Positions 40,321 through 54,613 of a stretch of DNA of 64,000 bases are shown one piece after another. How positions within the stretch are numbered: the stretch's first letter is position 1; every line of letters starts with the position of its first letter. The stretch is from Auanema rhodensis (taxonomy: Eukaryota; Nematoda; Chromadorea; Rhabditida; Rhabditidae). A program made the translations under genes and the position numbers. The notes beneath the pieces are model-generated. The model ran no database searches. It was not told where the DNA came from and saw only the letters and a program-made list of their open reading frames with translations. The DNA lies in NCBI GenBank assembly GCA_964057225.1, contig OZ059900.1, positions 8,628,501 through 8,692,500 on the forward strand, read 5' to 3'.

Positions 40321-43300
40321 TTATATCAACATTCTATGACAGTATTCCATACATTAAGTCGTTTTAGAAGAAAAAAATATGCTTAAGATCAAAAGTTTGA
40401 CTGATTTAGCCAAAATGCCCTTCAATCCCCAAAAAACCAATAATTCTTGATATTTCCGGTCCTTTTTGACCAAAGTGGTTAGAATTGGACATATATATGT
40501 AGAAATAGTCGAAGTTTATGAATCCTGAATTTCAAATCCATATCTCAAAGGGTCTGATCAAAACATACAGTTTTCACATGTTTTGTACCCAAAATCGTTG
40601 AATATATGGCGTTTTGAGCATAAAAAGGCCCATATTTCAATCAGTTTCGATATTCGTGCAAAATACACCTATATCAACATTCTATGACAGTATTTCATAC
40701 ATTTAGTCGTTTTAGAAGAAAAAAATATGCTTAAGATCAAAAGTTTGACTGATTTTGCCAAAATGCCCTTCAAACCCCAAAAAACCAATAATTCTTGATA
40801 TTTTCGGTCCTTTTTGACCAAAGTGGTTAAAATTGGACATATATATGTGAAAATAGTCGAAGTTTATGAATCCTGAATTTCAAATCCATATCTCAAAGGG
40901 TCTGATCAAAACATACAGTTTTCACATGTTTTGTACCCAAAATTGTTGAATATATGGCGTTTTGAGCATAAAAAGGCCCATATTTCAATCAGTTTTGATA
41001 TTCGTGCAAAATACACCTATATGAACATTCTATGACAGTATTCCATACATTTAGTCGTTTTAGAAGAAAAAAATATGCTTAAGATCAAAAGTTTGACTGA
41101 TTTTGCCAAAATGCCCTTCAATCCCCAAAAAACCAATAATTCTTGATATTTTCGGTCCTTTTTGACCAAAGTGGTTAAAATTGGACATATATATGTGAAA
41201 ATAGTCAAAGTTTATGAATCCTGAATTTCAAATCCATATCTCAAAGGGTCTGATCAAAACATACAGTTTTCACATGTTTTGTACCCAAAATCGTTGAATA
41301 TATGGCGTTTTGAGCATAAAAAGGCCCATATTTCAATCAGTTTTGATATTCGTGCAAAATACACCTATATCAACATTCTATGACAGTATTCCATACATTT
41401 AGTCGTTTTAGAAGAAAAAAATATGCTTAAGATCAAAAGTTTGACTGATTTTGCCAAAATGCCCTCCAAACCCCAAAAAACCAATAATTCTTGATATTTT
41501 CGGTCCTTTTTGACCAAAGTGGTTAAAATTGGACATAAATATGTAAAAATAGTCAAAGTTTATGAATCCTGAATTTCAAATCCATATCTCAAAGGGTCTG
41601 ATCAAAACATACAGTTTTCACATGTTTTGTACCCAAAATCGTTGAATATATGGCGTTTTGAGCATAAAAAGGCCCATATTTCAATCAGTTTTGATATTCG
41701 TGCAAAATACACTTATATCAACATTCTATGACAGTATTCCATACATTAAGTCGTTTTAGAAGAAAAAAATATGCTTAAGATCAAAAGTTTGACTGATTTA
41801 GCCAAAATGCCCTTCAATCCCCAAAAAACCAATAATTCTTGATATTTCCGGTCCTTTTTGACCAAAGTGGTTAGAATTGGACATATATATGTAGAAATAG
41901 TCGAAGTTTATGAATCCTGAATTTCAAATCCATATCTCAAAGGGTCTGATCAAAACATACAGTTTTCACATGTTTTGTACCCAAAATTGTTGAATATATG
42001 GCGTTTTGAGCATAAAAAGGCCCATATTTCAATCAGTTTTGATATTCGTGCAAAATACACCTATATGAACATTCTATGACAGTATTCCATACATTTAGTC
42101 GTTTTAGAAGAAAAAAATATGCTTAAGATCAAAAGTTTGACTGATTTTGCCAAAATGCCCTTCAATCCCCAAAAAACCAATAATTCTTGATATTTTCGGT
42201 CCTTTTTGACCAAAGTGGTTAAAATTGGACATATATATGTGAAAATAGTCAAAGTTTATGAATCCTGAATTTCAAATCCATATCTCAAAGGGTCTGATCA
42301 AAACATACAGTTTTCACATGTTTTGTACCCAAAATCGTTGAATATATGGCGTTTTGAGCATAAAAAGGCCCATATTTCAATCAGTTTTGATATTCGTGCA
42401 AAATACACCTATATCAACATTCTATGACAGTATTCCATACATTTAGTCGTTTTAGAAGAAAAAAATATGCTTAAGATCAAAAGTTTGACTGATTTTGCCA
42501 AAATGCCCTCCAAACCCCAAAAAACCAATAATTCTTGATATTTTCGGTCCTTTTTGACCAAAGTGGTTAAAATTGGACATAAATATGTAAAAATAGTCAA
42601 AGTTTATGAATCCTGAATTTCAAATCCATATCTCAAAGGGTCTGATCAAAACATACAGTTTTCACATGTTTTGTACCCAAAATCGTTGAATATATGGCGT
42701 TTTGAGCATAAAAAGGCCCATATTTCAATCAGTTTTGATATTCGTGCAAAATACACTTATATCAACATTCTATGACAGTATTCCATACATTAAGTCGTTT
42801 TAGAAAAAAAAAATATGCTTAAGATCAAAAGTTTGACTGATTTAGCCAAAATGCCCTTCAATCCCCAAAAAACCAATAATTCTTGATATTTCCGGTCCTT
42901 TTTGACCAAAGTGGTTAGAATTGGACATATATATGTAGAAATAGTCGAAGTTTATGAATCCTGAATTTCAAATCCATATCTCAAAGGGTCTGATCAAAAC
43001 ATACAGTTTTCACATGTTTTGTACCCAAAATCGTTGAATATATGGCGTTTTGAGCATAAAAAGGCCCATATTTCAATCAGTTTCGATATTCGTGCAAAAT
43101 ACACCTATATCAACATTCTATGACAGTATTTCATACATTTAGTCGTTTTAGAAGAAAAAAATATGCTTAAGATCAAAAGTTTGACTGATTTTGCCAAAAT
43201 GCCCTTCAAACCCCAAAAAACCAATAATTCTTGATATTTTCGGTCCTTTTTGACCAAAGTGGTTAAAATTGGACATATATATGTGAAAATAGTCGAAGTT

Positions 43301-45913
43301 TATGAATCCTGAATTTCAAATCCATATCTCAAAGGGTCTGATCAAAACATACAGTTTTCACATGTTTTGTACCCAAAATTGTTGAATATATGGCGTTTTG
43401 AGCATAAAAAGGCCCATATTTCAATCAGTTTTGATATTCGTGCAAAATACACCTATATGAACATTCTATGACAGTATTCCATACATTTAGTCGTTTTAGA
43501 AGAAAAAAATATGCTTAAGATCAAAAGTTTGACTGATTTTGCCAAAATGCCCTTCAATCCCCAAAAAACCAATAATTCTTGATATTTTCGGTCCTTTTTG
43601 ACCAAAGTGGTTAAAATTGGACATATATATGTGAAAATAGTCAAAGTTTATGAATCCTGAATTTCAAATCCATATCTCAAAGGGTCTGATCAAAACATAC
43701 AGTTTTCACATGTTTTGTACCCAAAATCGTTGAATATATGGCGTTTTGAGCATAAAAAGGCCCATATTTCAATCAGTTTTGATATTCGTGCAAAATACAC
43801 CTATATCAACATTCTATGACAGTATTCCATACATTTAGTCGTTTTAGAAGAAAAAAATATGCTTAAGATCAAAAGTTTGACTGATTTTGCCAAAATGCCC
43901 TCCAAACCCCAAAAAACCAATAATTCTTGATATTTTCGGTCCTTTTTGACCAAAGTGGTTAAAATTGGACATAAATATGTAAAAATAGTCAAAGTTTATG
44001 AATCCTGAATTTCAAATCCATATCTCAAAGGGTCTGATCAAAACATACAGTTTTCACATGTTTTGTACCCAAAATCGTTGAATATATGGCGTTTTGAGCA
44101 TAAAAAGGCCCATATTTCAATCAGTTTTGATATTCGTGCAAAATACACTTATATCAACATTCTATGACAGTATTCCATACATTAAGTCGTTTTAGAAGAA
44201 AAAAATATGCTTAAGATCAAAAGTTTGACTGATTTAGCCAAAATGCCCTTCAATCCCCAAAAAACCAATAATTCTTGATATTTCCGGTCCTTTTTGACCA
44301 AAGTGGTTAGAATTGGACATATATATGTAGAAATAGTCGAAGTTTATGAATCCTGAATTTCAAATCCATATCTCAAAGGGTCTGATCAAAACATACAGTT
44401 TTCACATGTTTTGTACCCAAAATTGTTGAATATATGGCGTTTTGAGCATAAAAAGGCCCATATTTCAATCAGTTTTGATATTCGTGCAAAATACACCTAT
44501 ATGAACATTCTATGACAGTATTCCATACATTTAGTCGTTTTAGAAGAAAAAAATATGCTTAAGATCAAAAGTTTGACTGATTTTGCCAAAATGCCCTTCA
44601 ATCCCCAAAAAACCAATAATTCTTGATATTTTCGGTCCTTTTTGACCAAAGTGGTTAAAATTGGACATATATATGTGAAAATAGTCAAAGTTTATGAATC
44701 CTGAATTTCAAATCCATATCTCAAAGGGTCTGATCAAAACATACAGTTTTCACATGTTTTGTACCCAAAATCGTTGAATATATGGCGTTTTGAGCATAAA
44801 AAGGCCCATATTTCAATCAGTTTTGATATTCGTGCAAAATACACCTATATCAACATTCTATGACAGTATTCCATACATTTAGTCGTTTTAGAAGAAAAAA
44901 ATATGCTTAAGATCAAAAGTTTGACTGATTTTGCCAAAATGCCCTCCAAACCCCAAAAAACCAATAATTCTTGATATTTTCGGTCCTTTTTGACCAAAGT
45001 GGTTAAAATTGGACATAAATATGTAAAAATAGTCAAAGTTTATGAATCCTGAATTTCAAATCCATATCTCAAAGGGTCTGATCAAAACATACAGTTTTCA
45101 CATGTTTTGTACCCAAAATCGTTGAATATATGGCGTTTTGAGCATAAAAAGGCCCATATTTCAATCAGTTTTGATATTCGTGCAAAATACACTTATATCA
45201 ACATTCTATGACAGTATTCCATACATTAAGTCGTTTTAGAAAAAAAAAATATGCTTAAGATCAAAAGTTTGACTGATTTAGCCAAAATGCCCTTCAATCC
45301 CCAAAAAACCAATAATTCTTGATATTTCCGGTCCTTTTTGACCAAAGTGGTTAGAATTGGACATATATATGTAGAAATAGTCGAAGTTTATGAATCCTGA
45401 ATTTCAAATCCATATCTCAAAGGGTCTGATCAAAACATACAGTTTTCACATGTTTTGTACCCAAAATCGTTGAATATATGGCGTTTTGAGCATAAAAAGG
45501 CCCATATTTCAATCAGTTTCGATATTCGTGCAAAATACACCTATATCAACATTCTATGACAGTATTTCATACATTTAGTCGTTTTAGAAGAAAAAAATAT
45601 GCTTAAGATCAAAAGTTTGACTGATTTTGCCAAAATGCCCTTCAAACCCCAAAAAACCAATAATTCTTGATATTTTCGGTCCTTTTTGACCAAAGTGGTT
45701 AAAATTGGACATATATATGTGAAAATAGTCGAAGTTTATGAATCCTGAATTTCAAATCCATATCTCAAAGGGTCTGATCAAAACATACAGTTTTCACATG
45801 TTTTGTACCCAAAATTGTTGAATATATGGCGTTTTGAGCATAAAAAGGCCCATATTTCAATCAGTTTTGATATTCGTGCAAAATACACCTATATGAACAT
45901 TCTATGACAGTAT
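40321..45913 (+). repeat. Seven-monomer HOR built from alternating three-mers and four-mers (2436 bp)
   Basis: Four types occur. A has ctatatgaac, tattccatac and caatcc. B has gccctccaaacc and acataaatatgt. C has cacttatatc, cattaagtcg, tatttccgg and ggttagaattgg. D has tttcgata, caaacc and gtgaaaatagtcgaag. Order is C D (40321) then A B C A B C D twice (41017-43452 and 43453-45888), then A. In both seven-mers only the second C carries gaaaaaaaaaat (near 42806 and 45242), which shows that the 2436-bp unit was copied as a whole. The C to T change aaaattgttg (40944, 41988, 43380, 44424, 45816) always precedes type A, at alternating spacings of 1044 and 1392 bp. Confidence 0.93.
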
Positions 45914-48900
45914 TCCATACATTTAGTCGTTTTAGAAGAAAAAAATATGCTTAAGATCAAAAGTTTGACTGATTTTGCCAAAATGCCCTTCAATCCCCAA
46001 AAAACCAATAATTCTTGATATTTTCGGTCCTTTTTGACCAAAGTGGTTAAAATTGGACATATATATGTGAAAATAGTCAAAGTTTATGAATCCTGAATTT
46101 CAAATCCATATCTCAAAGGGTCTGATCAAAACATAGAGTTTTCACATGTTTTGTACCCAAAATCGTTGAATATATGGCGTTTTGAGCATAAAAAGGCCCA
46201 TATTTCAATCAGTTTCGATATTCGTGCAAAATACACCTATATCAACATTCTATGACAGTATTTCATACATTTAGTCGTTTTAGAAGAAAAAAATATGCTT
46301 AAGATCAAAAGTTTGACTGATTTTGCCAAAATGCCCTTCAATCCCCAAAAAACCAATAATTCTTGATATTTTCGGTCCTTTTCGACCAAAGTGGTTAAAA
46401 TTGGACATATATATGTGAAATTAGTCAAAGTTTATGAATCCTGAATTTCAAATCCATATCTCAAAGGGTCTGATCAAAACATACAGTTTTCACATGTTTT
46501 GTACCCATAATCGTTTAATATATGGCGTTTTGAACATAAAAAGGCCCATATTTCAATCAGTTTTGATATTCGTGCAAAATACACCTATATGAACATTCTA
46601 TGACAGTATTTCATACATTTAGTCGTTTTAGAAGAAAAAAATATGCTTAAGATCAAAAGTTTGACTGATTTTGCCAAAATGTCCTTCAAACCCCAAAAAA
46701 CCAATAATTCTTGATATTTTCGGTCCTTTTTGACCAAAGTGGTTAAAATTGAACATATATATGTGAAAATAGTCAAAGTTTATGAATCCTGAATTTCAAA
46801 TCCATATCTCAAAGGGTCTGATCAAAACATACAGTTTTCACATGTTTTGTACCCAAAATCGTTGAATATATGGCGTTTTGAGCATAAAAAGGCCCATATT
46901 TCAATCAGTTTTGATATTCGTGCAAAATACACCTATATCAACATTCTATGACAGTATTCCATACATTTAGTCGTTTTAGAAGAAAAAAATATGCTTAAGA
47001 TCAAAAGTTTGACTGATTTTGCCAAAATGCCCTCCAAACCCCAAAAAACCAATAATTCTTGATATTTTCGGTCCTTTTTGACCAAAGTGGTTAAAATTGG
47101 ACATATATATGTAAAAATAGTCGAAGTTCATGAATCCTGAATTTCAAATCCATATCTCAAAGGGTCTGATCAAAACATACAGTTTTCACATGTTTTGTAC
47201 CCAAAATCGTTGAATATATGGCGTTTTGAGCATAAAAAGGCCCATATTTCAATCAGTTTTGATATTCGTGCAAAATACACCTATATGAACATTCTATGAC
47301 AGTATTTCATACATTTAGTCGTTTTAGAAGAAAAAAATATGCTTAAGATCAAAAGTTTGACTGACTTAGCCAAAATGCCCTTCAAACCCCAAAAAACCAA
47401 TAATTCTTGATATTTTCGGTCCTTTTTGACCAAAGTGGTTAAAATTGAACATATATATGTAAAAATAGTCAAAGTTTATGAATCCTGAATTTAAAATCCA
47501 TATCTCAAAGGGTCTGATCAAAACATACAGTTTTCACATGTTTTGTACCCAAAATCGTTGAATATATGGCGTTTTGAGCATAAAAAGGCCCATATTTCAA
47601 TCAGTTTTGATATTCGTGCAAAATACACGTATATGAACATTCTATGACAGTATTTCATACATTTAGTCGTTTTAGAAGAAAAAAATATGCTTAAGATCAA
47701 AAGTTTGACTGATTTTGCCAAAATGCCCTTCAATCCCCAAAAAACCAATAATTCTTGATATTTTCGGTCCTTTTTGACCAAAGTGGTCAAAATTGGACAT
47801 AAATATGTAAAAATAGTCAAAGTTTATGAATCCTGAATTTCAAATCCATATCTCAAAGGGTCTGATCAAAACATACAGTTTTAACATGTTTTGTACCCAA
47901 AATCGTTGAATATATGGCGTTTTGAGCATAAAAAGGCCCATATTTCAATCAGTTTCGATATTCGTGCAAAATACACCTATATCAACATTCTATGACAGTA
48001 TTCCATACATTTAGTCGTTTTAGAAGAAAAAAATATGCTTAAGATCAAAAGTTTGACTGATTTAGCCAAAATGCCCTTCAATCCCCAAAAAACCAATAAT
48101 TCTTGATATTTCCGGTCCTTTTTGACCAAAGTGGTTAGAATTGGACATATATATGTAGAAATAGTCGAAGTTTATGAATCCTGAATTTCAAATCCATATC
48201 TCAAAGGGTCTGATCAAAACATACAGTTTTCACATGTTTTGTACCCAAAATCGTTGAATATATGGCGTTTTGAGCATAAAAAGGCCCATATTTCAATCAG
48301 TTTCGATATTCGTGCAAAATACACCTATATCAACATTCTATGACAGTATTCCATACATTTAGTCGTTTTAGAAGAAAAAAATATGCTTAAGATCAAAAGT
48401 TTGACTGATTTAGCCAAAATGCCCTTCAATCCCCAAAAAACCAATAATTCTTGATATTTTCGGTCCTTTTTGACCAAAGTGGTTAAAATTGGACATATAT
48501 ATGTGAAAATAGTCAAAGTTTATGAATCCTGAATTTCAAATCCATATCTCAAAGGGTCTGATCAAAACATAGAGTTTTCACATGTTTTGTACCCAAAATC
48601 GTTAAATATATGGCGTTTTGAGCATAAAAAGGCCCATATTTCAATCAGTTTCGATATTCGTGCAAAATACACCTATATCAACATTCTATGACAGTATTTC
48701 ATACATTTAGTCGTTTTAGAAGAAAAAAATATGCTTAAGATCAAAAGTTTGACTGATTTTGCCAAAATGCCCTTCAATCCCCAAAAAACCAATAATTCTT
48801 GATATTTTCGGTCCTTTTCGACCAAAGTGGTTAAAATTGGACATATATATGTGAAATTAGTCAAAGTTTATGAATCCTGAATTTCAAATCCATATCTCAA

Positions 48901-51900
48901 AGGGTCTGATCAAAACATACAGTTTTCACATGTTTTGTACCCATAATCGTTTAATATATGGCGTTTTGAACATAAAAAGGCCCATATTTCAATCAGTTTT
49001 GATATTCGTGCAAAATACACCTATATGAACATTCTATGACAGTATTTCATACATTTAGTCGTTTTAGAAGAAAAAAATATGCTTAAGATCAAAAGTTTGA
49101 CTGATTTAGCCAAAATGCCCTTCAATCCCCAAAAAACCAATAATTCTTGATATTTCCGGTCCTTTTTGACCAAAGTGGTTAGAATTGGACATATATATGT
49201 AGAAATAGTCGAAGTTTATGAATCCTGAATTTCAAATCCATATCTCAAAGGGTCTGATCAAAACATACAGTTTTCACATGTTTTGTACCCAAAATCGTTG
49301 AATATATGGCGTTTTGAGCATAAAAAGGCCCATATTTCAATCAGTTTCGATATTCGTGCAAAATACACCTATATCAACATTCTATGACAGTATTTCATAC
49401 ATTTAGTCGTTTTAGAAGAAAAAAATATGCTTAAGATCAAAAGTTTGACTGATTTTGCCAAAATGCCCTTCAAACCCCAAAAAACCAATAATTCTTGATA
49501 TTTTCGGTCCTTTTTGACCAAAGTGGTTAAAATTGGACATATATATGTGAAAATAGTCGAAGTTTATGAATCCTGAATTTCAAATCCATATCTCAAAGGG
49601 TCTGATCAAAACATACAGTTTTCACATGTTTTGTACCCAAAATCGTTGAATATATGGCGTTTTGAGCATAAAAAGGCCCATATTTCAATCAGTTTTGATA
49701 TTCGTGCAAAATACACCTATATGAACATTCTATGACAGTATTCCATACATTTAGTCGTTTTAGAAGAAAAAAATATGCTTAAGATCAAAAGTTTGACTGA
49801 TTTTGCCAAAATGCCCTTCAATCCCCAAAAAACCAATAATTCTTGATATTTTCGGTCCTTTTTGACCAAAGTGGTTAAAATTGGACATATATATGTGAAA
49901 ATAGTCAAAGTTTATGAATCCTGAATTTCAAATCCATATCTCAAAGGGTCTGATCAAAACATAGAGTTTTCACATGTTTTGTACCCAAAATCGTTGAATA
50001 TATGGCGTTTTGAGCATAAAAAGGCCCATATTTCAATCAGTTTCGATATTCGTGCAAAATACACCTATATCAACATTCTATGACAGTATTTCATACATTT
50101 AGTCGTTTTAGAAGAAAAAAATATGCTTAAGATCAAAAGTTTGACTGATTTTGCCAAAATGCCCTTCAATCCCCAAAAAACCAATAATTCTTGATATTTT
50201 CGGTCCTTTTCGACCAAAGTGGTTAAAATTGGACATATATATGTGAAATTAGTCAAAGTTTATGAAGCCTGAATTTCAAATCCATATCTCAAAGGGTCTG
50301 ATCAAAACATACAGTTTTCACATGTTTTGTACCCATAATCGTTTAATATATGGCGTTTTGAACATAAAAAGGCCCATATTTCAATCAGTTTTGATATTCG
50401 TGCAAAATACACCTATATGAACATTCTATGACAGTATTTCATACTTTTAGTCGTTTTAGAAGAAAAAAATATGCTTAAGATCAAAAGTTTGACTGATTTT
50501 GCCAAAATGTCCTTCAAACCCCAAAAAACCAATAATTCTTGATATTTTCGGTCCTTTTTGACCAAAGTGGTTAAAATTGAACATATATATGTGAAAATAG
50601 TCAAAGTTTATGAATCCTGAATTTCAAATCCATATCTCAAAGGGTCTGATCAAAACATACAGTTTTCACATGTTTTGTACCCAAAATCGTTGAATATATG
50701 GCGTTTTGAGCATAAAAAGGCCCATATTTCAATCAGTTTTGATATTCGTGCAAAATACACCTATATCAACATTCTATGACAGTATTCCATACATTTAGTC
50801 GTTTTAGAAGAAAAAAATATGCTTAAGATCAAAAGTTTGACTGATTTTGCCAAAATGCCCTCCAAACCCCAAAAAACCAATAATTCTTGATATTTTCGGT
50901 CCTTTTTGACCAAAGTGGTTAAAATTGGACATATATATGTAAAAATAGTCGAAGTTCATGAATCCTGAATTTCAAATCCATATCTCAAAGGGTCTGATCA
51001 AAACATACAGTTTTCACATGTTTTGTACCCAAAATCGTTGAATATATGGCGTTTTGAGCATAAAAAGGCCCATATTTCAATCAGTTTTGATATTCGTGCA
51101 AAATACACCTATATGAACATTCTATGACAGTATTTCATACATTTAGTCGTTTTAGAAGAAAAAAATATGCTTAAGATCAAAAGTTTGACTGACTTAGCCA
51201 AAATGCCCTTCAAACCCCAAAAAACCAATAATTCTTGATATTTTCGGTCCTTTTTGACCAAAGTGGTTAAAATTGAACATATATATGTAAAAATAGTAAA
51301 AGTTTATGAATCCTGAATTTAAAATCCATATCTCAAAGGGTCTGATCAAAACATACAGTTTTCACATGTTTTGTACCCAAAATCGTTGAATATATGGCGT
51401 TTTGAGCATAAAAAGGCCCATATTTCAATCAGTTTTGATATTCATGCAAAATACACGTATATGAACATTCTATGACAGTATTTCATACATTTAGTCGTTT
51501 TAGAAGAAAAAAATATGCTTAAGATCAAAAGTTTGACTGATTTTGCCAAAATGCCCTTCAAACCCCAAAAAACCAATAATTCTTGATATTTTCGGTCCTT
51601 TTTGACCAAAGTGGTTAAAATTGGACATATATATGTGAAAATAGTCGAAGTTTATGAATCCTGAATTTCAAATCCATATCTCAAAGGGTCTGATCAAAAC
51701 ATACAGTTTTCACATGTTTTGTACCCAAAATCGTTGAAGATATGGCGTTTTGAGCATAAAAAGGCCCATATTTCAATCAGTTTTGATATTCGTGCAAAAT
51801 ACACCTATATGAACATTCTACGACAGTATTCCATACATTTAGTCGTTTTAGAAGAAAAAAATATGCTTAAGATCAAAAGTTTGACTGATTTTGCCAAAAT

Positions 51901-54613
51901 GCCCTTCAATCCCCAAAAAACCAATAATTCTTGATATTTTCGGTCCTTTTTGACCAAAGTGGTTAAAATTGGACATATATATGTGAAAATAGTCAAAGTT
52001 TATGAATCCTGAATTTCAAATCCATATCTCAAAGGGTCTGATCAAAACATAGAGTTTTCACATGTTTTGTACCCAAAATCGTTGAATATATGGCGTTTTG
52101 AGCATAAAAAGGCCCATATTTCAATCAGTTTCGATATTCGTGCAAAATACACCTATATCAACATTCTATGACAGTATTTCATACATTTAGTCGTTTTAGA
52201 AGAAAAAAATATGCTTAAGATCAAAAGTTTGACTGATTTTGCCAAAATGCCCTTCAATCCCCAAAAAACCAATAATTCTTGATATTTTCGGTCCTTTTCG
52301 ACCAAAGTGGTTAAAATTGGACATATATATGTGAAATTAGTCAAAGTTTATGAAGCCTGAATTTCAAATCCATATCTCAAAGGGTCTGATCAAAACATAC
52401 AGTTTTCACATGTTTTGTACCCATAATCGTTTAATATATGGCGTTTTGAACATAAAAAGGCCCATATTTCAATCAGTTTTGATATTCGTGCAAAATACAC
52501 CTATATGAACATTCTATGACAGTATTTCATACATTTAGTCGTTTTAGAAGAAAAAAATATGCTTAAGATCAAAAGTTTGACTGATTTTGCCAAAATGTCC
52601 TTCAAACCCCAAAAAACCAATAATTCTTGATATTTTCGGTCCTTTTTGACCAAAGTGGTTAAAATTGAACATATATATGTGAAAATAGTCAAAGTTTATG
52701 AATCCTGAATTTCAAATCCATATCTCAAAGGGTCTGATCAAAACATACAGTTTTCACATGTTTTGTACCCAAAATCGTTGAATATATGGCGTTTTGAGCA
52801 TAAAAAGGCCCATATTTCAATCAGTTTTGATATTCGTGCAAAATACACCTATATCAACATTCTATGACAGTATTCCATACATTTAGTCGTTTTAGAAGAA
52901 AAAAATATGCTTAAGATCAAAAGTTTGACTGATTTTGCCAAAATGCCCTCCAAACCCCAAAAAACCAATAATTCTTGATATTTTCGGTCCTTTTTGACCA
53001 AAGTGGTTAAAATTGGACATATATATGTAAAAATAGTCGAAGTTCATGAATCCTGAATTTCAAATCCATATCTCAAAGGGTCTGATCAAAACATACAGTT
53101 TTCACATGTTTTGTACCCAAAATCGTTGAATATATGGCGTTTTGAGCATAAAAAGGCCCATATTTCAATCAGTTTTGATATTCGTGCAAAATACACCTAT
53201 ATGAACATTCTATGACAGTATTTCATACATTTAGTCGTTTTAGAAGAAAAAAATATGCTTAAGATCAAAAGTTTGACTGACTTAGCCAAAATGCCCTTCA
53301 AACCCCAAAAAACCAATAATTCTTGATATTTTCGGTCCTTTTTGACCAAAGTGGTTAAAATTGAACATATATATGTAAAAATAGTAAAAGTTTATGAATC
53401 CTGAATTTAAAATCCATATCTCAAAGGGTCTGATCAAAACATACAGTTTTCACATGTTTTGTACCCAAAATCGTTGAATATATGGCGTTTTGAGCATAAA
53501 AAGGCCCATATTTCAATCAGTTTTGATATTCATGCAAAATACACGTATATGAACATTCTATGACAGTATTTCATACATTTAGTCGTTTTAGAAGAAAAAA
53601 ATATGCTTAAGATCAAAAGTTTGACTGATTTTGCCAAAATGCCCTTCAATCCCCAAAAAACCAATAATTCTTGATATTTTCGGTCCTTTTTGACCAAAGT
53701 GGTCAAAATTGGACATAAATATGTAAAAATAGTCAAAGTTTATGAATCCTGAATTTCAAATCCATATCTCAAAGGGTCTGATCAAAACATACAGTTTTAA
53801 CATGTTTTGTACCCAAAATCGTTGAATATATGGCGTTTTGAGCATAAAAAGGCCCATATTTCAATCAGTTTCGATATTCGTGCAAAATACACCTATATCA
53901 ACATTCTATGAAAGTATTTCATACATTTTGTCGTTTTAGAAGAAAAAAATATGCTTAAGATCAAAAGTTTGACTGATTTTGCCAAAATGCCCTTCAATCC
54001 CCAAAAAACCAATAATTCTTGATATTTTCGGTCCTTTTTGACCAAAGTGGTTAAAATTGGACATAAATATGTAAAAATAGTCAAAGTTCATGAATCCTGA
54101 ATTTCAAATCCATATCTCAAAGGGTCTGATCAAAACATACAGTTTTCACATGTTTTGTACCCAAAATCGTTGAATATATGGCGTTTTGAGCATAAAAAGG
54201 CCCATATTTCAATCAGTTTCGATATTCGTGCAAAATACACCTATATCAACATTCTATGACAGTATTCCATACATTTAGTCGTTTTAGAAGAAAAAAATAT
54301 GCTTAAGATCAAAAGTTTGACTGATTTTGCCAAAATGCCCTTCAATCCCCAAAAAACCAATAATTCTTGATATTTTCGGTCCTTTTTGACCAAAGTGGTT
54401 AAAATTGGACATATATATGTAAAAATAGTCGAAGTTCATGAATCCTGAATTTCAATTCCATATCTCAAAGGGTCTGATCAAAACATACAGTTTTCACATG
54501 TTTTGTACCCAAAATCGTTGAATATATGGCGTTTTGAGCATAAAAAGGCCCATATTTCAATCAGTTTTGATATTCGTGCAAAATACACCTATATGAACAT
54601 TCTATGACAGTAT
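45914..54613 (+). repeat. 25-monomer HOR, copy 1 (8700 bp)
   Basis: The 25 monomers of this unit recur in the same order at 54614-63313. Rare markers each occur at the same offset: gaaattag (46421), acccataatcgttt (46508), gaagttcatg (near 47126), gacttagcc (near 47364), ttaaaatcc (near 47492), cacgtatatg (47629), ggtcaaaatt (near 47788), ttttaacatg (near 47883), gttaaatata (48604), gaagcctga (near 50266), atacttttag (near 50455), agtaaaag (near 51299), gttgaagat (near 51739), ctacgacag (near 51821) and cattttgtcg (near 53929). Inside, a five-monomer series starting with the gaaattag type appears at 46237, 50065 and 52153; a truncated one starts at 48673. The left boundary lies near 45914 (tattcc here, tatttc at 54614). 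Confidence 0.95.

Noticed and set aside
47518-47820. 100-codon minus-strand open frames (also 56218, 63526) and 68-codon ones (53530, 62230)
   Set aside because: They are the common 63-codon frame prolonged because cacctatatg became cacgtatatg, which removes a TAG. All are HOR copies of one change, so there is no sign of coding selection.
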